Below are positions 60,835 to 64,000 of a stretch of DNA of 64,000 bases, piece after piece. How positions within the stretch are numbered: position 1 is the stretch's first letter; every line of letters begins with the position of its first letter. The notes below the pieces were generated by a model. That model did not search any database. It was not told where the DNA came from and saw only the letters and a list, made by a program, of their open reading frames with translations. Origin of the DNA: Zhouia spongiae (lineage in GTDB: Bacteria > Bacteroidota > Bacteroidia > Flavobacteriales > Flavobacteriaceae). Location: contig NZ_CP094326.1 in assembly GCF_022760175.1 (NCBI RefSeq), positions 2,592,804 through 2,656,803 on the forward strand, given 5' to 3'. A program made the translations under genes and the position numbers.

Positions 60835-62880
60835 ATGAAAAAGCTATTTCTTGTTTTAATACACGCGCTGTTTTTAATTAGTTTTTCAACAAAATCAAAT
60901 GGACAAAACACAAGTTTTGAAGTAAACTATACTGCTGAAGAACTTCACGCGGCTCCGGTTAAATTAATACCATTTCCTCAACAAGTTGTATGGGGGTCAA
61001 AGGCGATTAGTTTTTCGGACTTCAAGGTACTTGCAGATAACATATTAGACGATAGTATAATTTCCGAACTTGACCGTATTTGTAATGAGTTTGGAATTGA
61101 GCAATCTAAACGATCAAAAACAACCATTGTTTTTGTCACAGATAAAGAACTCCCGCAGGAAGGTTACGTACTGGACGTTGAAAAAAATAAAATAACCATC
61201 AAAGCATCTGATGATGCCGGAGTATTTTATGCGTTACAAACCATACGCCAGCTTATTTCCGGTAGTAATGGCAAATCTAAAATTCAGCTTTGCGAAATTA
61301 AAGATTGGCCAGTATTTCCTGTCAGGGGTTATATGGTTGATGTTGGGAGGAATTTCCAGGGTTTGGAATTGCTTAAAGAACAGCTTGATGTGATGGCGAG
61401 TTACAAACTCAATACATTTCACTGGCACCTGACAGACAGGCCTGCCTGGAGAATCGAAAGCAAGGCTTATCCTGAATTAACTCAGGCCGAAAATCATCGT
61501 CCCGGCAGAGATCCGGGAGAATTTTACACCTATGAGGAAATCAGAGCGCTTATTTTGTATGCAAAAGATAAGCAAATACAGGTAATACCAGAAATTGATA
61601 TGCCAGGGCATAGCGATTCCTTTGTAGCGGCTACAGGCCTTAAAATGGAATCTCCTGAAGGGATGAAAATTCTCGAAGAGGTGCTAAACGAGTTTTTTGA
61701 AGAAGTTCCCAAAGAACTTTGTCCCATAATTCACATTGGTTCCGATGAAGTAAGAATAGATAACCCTGAAGAATTTATAACCAAAATGGTTGGTATTTGT
61801 GAAGCTAACGGGCGCGAAGTGATTATCTGGAACCCCGGACTTCCTGCCAACGATAAGGTTATCAGGCAAACATGGAAGCCGGATCATATAGAGGAAAAGA
61901 CCTATAAAGAAATTGATTCATGGAATAATTATATCAATAACGGAGACCCTTTTGTTCATATATCAAAACTATTTTTTAAGCCCATAGGAAAAGGATCAAC
62001 GAATAAGGTACAAGGCGGTATTTTATGTATGTGGCATGATGTTAACCTCGACAATGAGGGTGACTTTATTAAATTTAACCCGGTATATCCGTCGGTTTTA
62101 ACCTATGCATGGAAAACCTGGACCCATGATGTCAAAAAAACTTCTAAAGAATACTTAACTGAAATACCCCTTTCAGGAACCCTGGAGCATGCTTATTTTC
62201 AGGCTTTCGAAAAATACCTTATGCATCATAAAGAAAAATATTTTTCCAGTAAACCGTTTCAGTATGTAGAACAATCTCAAAACCAATGGAAACTGATAAA
62301 ATTAACCGATTCGCTTTCCGTGGATATGAATATACTTCGAGATAAATTCGGTCAAGAGGATCGTTATAAACGAGCCAATGGTAATACCATCTATATAAAA
62401 GATAGATTTAAGCTCGGCGGTTATTATCCCGACGCTAAGCCAGGCGAGACATGTTATGTCATAACGTACATTTACTCGGATAAAATAAAAACGATACCAG
62501 TATGGATAGGTTTTGAAACGCCTTTTAGGGCCAACAGAATATATGGGGGAATACCCGATCAGGGAGAGTGGGATGCCCATGGAGGTAATGTGTGGATCAA
62601 TGGAGAAAACTTACCGGCTCCTGAATGGGAAAACCCCGGGTGGAAACCATCAAAAACATCTGGATGGGGAAGTCCTGAAGATCAGGAAATCCCGTGGAGA
62701 GATGAAGAGCTATACTGGACGAGAAAACCGGTAAAGCTTCTTTTAAAGAAGGGCTGGAATGAAATTCTTATCAAGGTTCCGGGAACTAATGATTACCAAA
62801 ACTGGATGTTCACCTTTGCACCGTTAGATAGCGAGGACGGGAAAATAAGCTTGTCACCCGATAAAAACAATACAAAATGA
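60835..62880 (+). CDS. Beta-N-acetylhexosaminidase (GH20)
   Basis: 681 residues with a signal peptide ending SNGQN. The GH20b-type N-terminal domain lies at about 40-160. The TIM barrel has RGYMVDVGRNF, FHWHLTDRPAWRIE, VIPEIDMPGHSDSF and HIGSDEVRI with the catalytic Asp304-Glu305 pair. A C-terminal extension of about 170 residues (from about 500) looks beta-rich and may bind carbohydrate. It removes terminal GlcNAc or GalNAc from glycans exposed by the sialidase. Starts 1 nt after the preceding stop and overlaps the next gene by 4 nt. Confidence 0.92.
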   Translation: MKKLFLVLIHALFLISFSTKSNGQNTSFEVNYTAEELHAAPVKLIPFPQQVVWGSKAISFSDFKVLADNILDDSIISELDRICNEFGIEQSKRSKTTIVFVTDKELPQEGYVLDVEKNKITIKASDDAGVFYALQTIRQLISGSNGKSKIQLCEIKDWPVFPVRGYMVDVGRNFQGLELLKEQLDVMASYKLNTFHWHLTDRPAWRIESKAYPELTQAENHRPGRDPGEFYTYEEIRALILYAKDKQIQVIPEIDMPGHSDSFVAATGLKMESPEGMKILEEVLNEFFEEVPKELCPIIHIGSDEVRIDNPEEFITKMVGICEANGREVIIWNPGLPANDKVIRQTWKPDHIEEKTYKEIDSWNNYINNGDPFVHISKLFFKPIGKGSTNKVQGGILCMWHDVNLDNEGDFIKFNPVYPSVLTYAWKTWTHDVKKTSKEYLTEIPLSGTLEHAYFQAFEKYLMHHKEKYFSSKPFQYVEQSQNQWKLIKLTDSLSVDMNILRDKFGQEDRYKRANGNTIYIKDRFKLGGYYPDAKPGETCYVITYIYSDKIKTIPVWIGFETPFRANRIYGGIPDQGEWDAHGGNVWINGENLPAPEWENPGWKPSKTSGWGSPEDQEIPWRDEELYWTRKPVKLLLKKGWNEILIKVPGTNDYQNWMFTFAPLDSEDGKISLSPDKNNTK

Positions 62881-64000
62881 TATCAGATTCCGGCTCATTT
62901 TTCAAAATACATGCCAGGATGCGGTTATTCCTGTTGGCTCTGTTGTGTACATTTACAAATACAGTGTTTTCGCAGGAGAATTCTACAAACAATGTTCAGG
63001 TTACCGGCATTGATGAAATCCCCTCGATAGAGAAGAAGGAGAAGAGCCCGGGTTATGCAGGAATGCTGGGAGGTATGCATAACAATATTATTATTGCTGC
63101 CGGAGGGGCTAACTTTCCGGGAGGAATGCCGTGGGAAGGAGGAAAAAAACATTGGTACGACCACATATATTATTATAAAAATCAACAGTGGAAACTATCA
63201 AATATTAAACTTCCAATACCCCTGGCATATGCAGGTTGTGTGTCTACCGAAGATGGAATTGTTTGTGTTGGTGGAGATAATAGCGACGGGATTGCAAATA
63301 AGGTACTTCTTTTAAAATACGATGTGACAAGAGCAGCTATAAATATCGAGGAAATACAATCTTTGCCCGAACCCCTGGCTTATACAACGGCTGTTCATGC
63401 AGAAGGATTTATATATCTCATCGGAGGGAAGAATAAAAATGGCAGCACGAACAGTTTTTATAGAATTGACGATAAACTGGCCGGCGGGTGGGAAAAACTA
63501 GACGATTTTCCGGGAGCTCCGCGTGCTGTTCATTCGGCTGTGGTCCAGGAAAGTTCCTTTTCAAAAAAGATCTATGTAATTGGGGGCAGGAATGAACGGA
63601 AAGGAGAAAAATCTATAGCCTTATCCAGTTACCTCTCTTATGATTTAAAAGAAGGTGTATGGAAGGAAGAAGGAGATGTCATTGTAAGCGGAAATAAAAA
63701 AGTACTGATGGGGGCTGCCGCAGAAGCAAAAGGTTCCATGCATGTATTGATATATGGCGGCTCAGATGAGAAGCTTTTTGATAAATTAGAACAATTGTAT
63801 CTAAATGAAATTAAAGCAGCGCACGATACTGTAAAATCAGATTTAAGCAATCAAAGGAAGGAGATCTTAAAGAACCATCCCGGATTTCAAAAAGAAATTC
63901 TGGCGTATAATACCATCACCGGGAAGTGGTTTTTATACGATAGCCTGCAAGTTCAAATCCCCGTAACCGCATTAAGCTTTAAACATAATGATGACTTTAT
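62877..64000 (+). CDS. nanM: NanM-like N-acetylneuraminate epimerase (cyclically permuted mutarotase family), 3' end outside window
   Basis: At least 374 codons are present. The ATG overlaps the stop of the hexosaminidase gene (ATGA). A signal peptide includes FLLALLCTFTNTVFSQ. Kelch-type propeller repeats follow: AGMLGGMHNNIIIAAGGANFPGG, CVSTEDGIVCVGGDN, AVHAEGFIYLIGGKN and KKIYVIGGRN. The G-GG-NFP motif and repeats match the NanM family, which converts alpha- to beta-N-acetylneuraminate in the periplasm and speeds uptake. A sialic acid inner membrane transporter is expected beyond the right edge. Confidence 0.88.
   Translation, partial: MISDSGSFFKIHARMRLFLLALLCTFTNTVFSQENSTNNVQVTGIDEIPSIEKKEKSPGYAGMLGGMHNNIIIAAGGANFPGGMPWEGGKKHWYDHIYYYKNQQWKLSNIKLPIPLAYAGCVSTEDGIVCVGGDNSDGIANKVLLLKYDVTRAAINIEEIQSLPEPLAYTTAVHAEGFIYLIGGKNKNGSTNSFYRIDDKLAGGWEKLDDFPGAPRAVHSAVVQESSFSKKIYVIGGRNERKGEKSIALSSYLSYDLKEGVWKEEGDVIVSGNKKVLMGAAAEAKGSMHVLIYGGSDEKLFDKLEQLYLNEIKAAHDTVKSDLSNQRKEILKNHPGFQKEILAYNTITGKWFLYDSLQVQIPVTALSFKHNDDF

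Noticed and set aside
1-64000. tRNA, rRNA genes, prophage or intact insertion sequence
   Set aside because: No cloverleaf with conserved arms, rRNA-like sequence, integrase or transposase gene was seen by eye; a covariance-model scan could still find small RNAs.

Overview
The window looks like a chromosomal segment of a marine-type member of the Flavobacteriaceae (Bacteroidota). The evidence is AT-rich DNA, promoters of the Bacteroidota type (TTG, 18-19 nt spacer, TAnnTTTG), few Shine-Dalgarno sequences, many lipoproteins with short lipoboxes, a SusC/SusD pair, LytS/LytTR-type regulators, YaiO-like and TonB-dependent outer membrane proteins, and best family matches throughout to flavobacterial proteins. 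No rRNA, tRNA, CRISPR array, intact insertion sequence or prophage was seen.

Layout. 1-2516: vitamin B12 salvage, with a truncated cobU on the minus strand and a cobalamin riboswitch driving a BtuB-like receptor. 2516-5478: two tandem S41 protease lipoproteins. 5628-7707: ECF sigma factor, putative anti-sigma factor and two DUF4252 proteins. 7794-25218: mainly housekeeping genes (purB, cobB, trmH, a DEAD-box helicase, rdgB, rlmH, nadC, priA, rpsF-rpsR-rplI, an M28 peptidase). 25386-27970: LytS-like TPR sensor kinase and LytTR regulator. 28077-32839: an uncharacterised five-gene operon with its own strong promoter, containing a duplicated domain of about 130 residues, a lipoprotein, a possible Sm-fold protein and a soluble M48 protease fused to a TerB-like domain. 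This is the best candidate here for an undescribed system. 33084-38744: a small lipoprotein, rluF, an ABC exporter operon, a VWA lipoprotein and a rhodanese. 38939-43169: a four-gene unit (receiver, HEAT protein, GT2 synthase, TPR-YaiO barrel) that looks like a regulated polysaccharide synthesis and export system. 43411-45435: exonuclease III and two small membrane-associated genes. 45671-48889: GntR-LacI regulator with galK and galT (Leloir pathway). 48937-49853: a MarR regulator with a four-Cys tail and a thioredoxin-like protein, each preceded by the same palindrome. 50128 to the end: a sialic acid utilisation locus.

The sialic acid locus fits together as a pathway. A secreted sialidase and a GH20 hexosaminidase trim glycans, a SusC/SusD pair takes up products across the outer membrane, a NanM-like mutarotase equilibrates sialic acid anomers, NanA splits Neu5Ac into ManNAc and pyruvate, and an AGE-family epimerase converts ManNAc to GlcNAc. 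A FadR-type GntR regulator sits in the middle, and a shared 17-bp motif lies before nanA, susC and the epimerase gene. A creatininase-family amidohydrolase of unknown role is embedded in the operon.

Three intergenic regions about 13-31 kb apart (12.7, 43.2 and 56.1 kb) carry members of one family of REP-like palindromic repeats, and a separate 91-bp inverted-repeat element lies at 37.1 kb.
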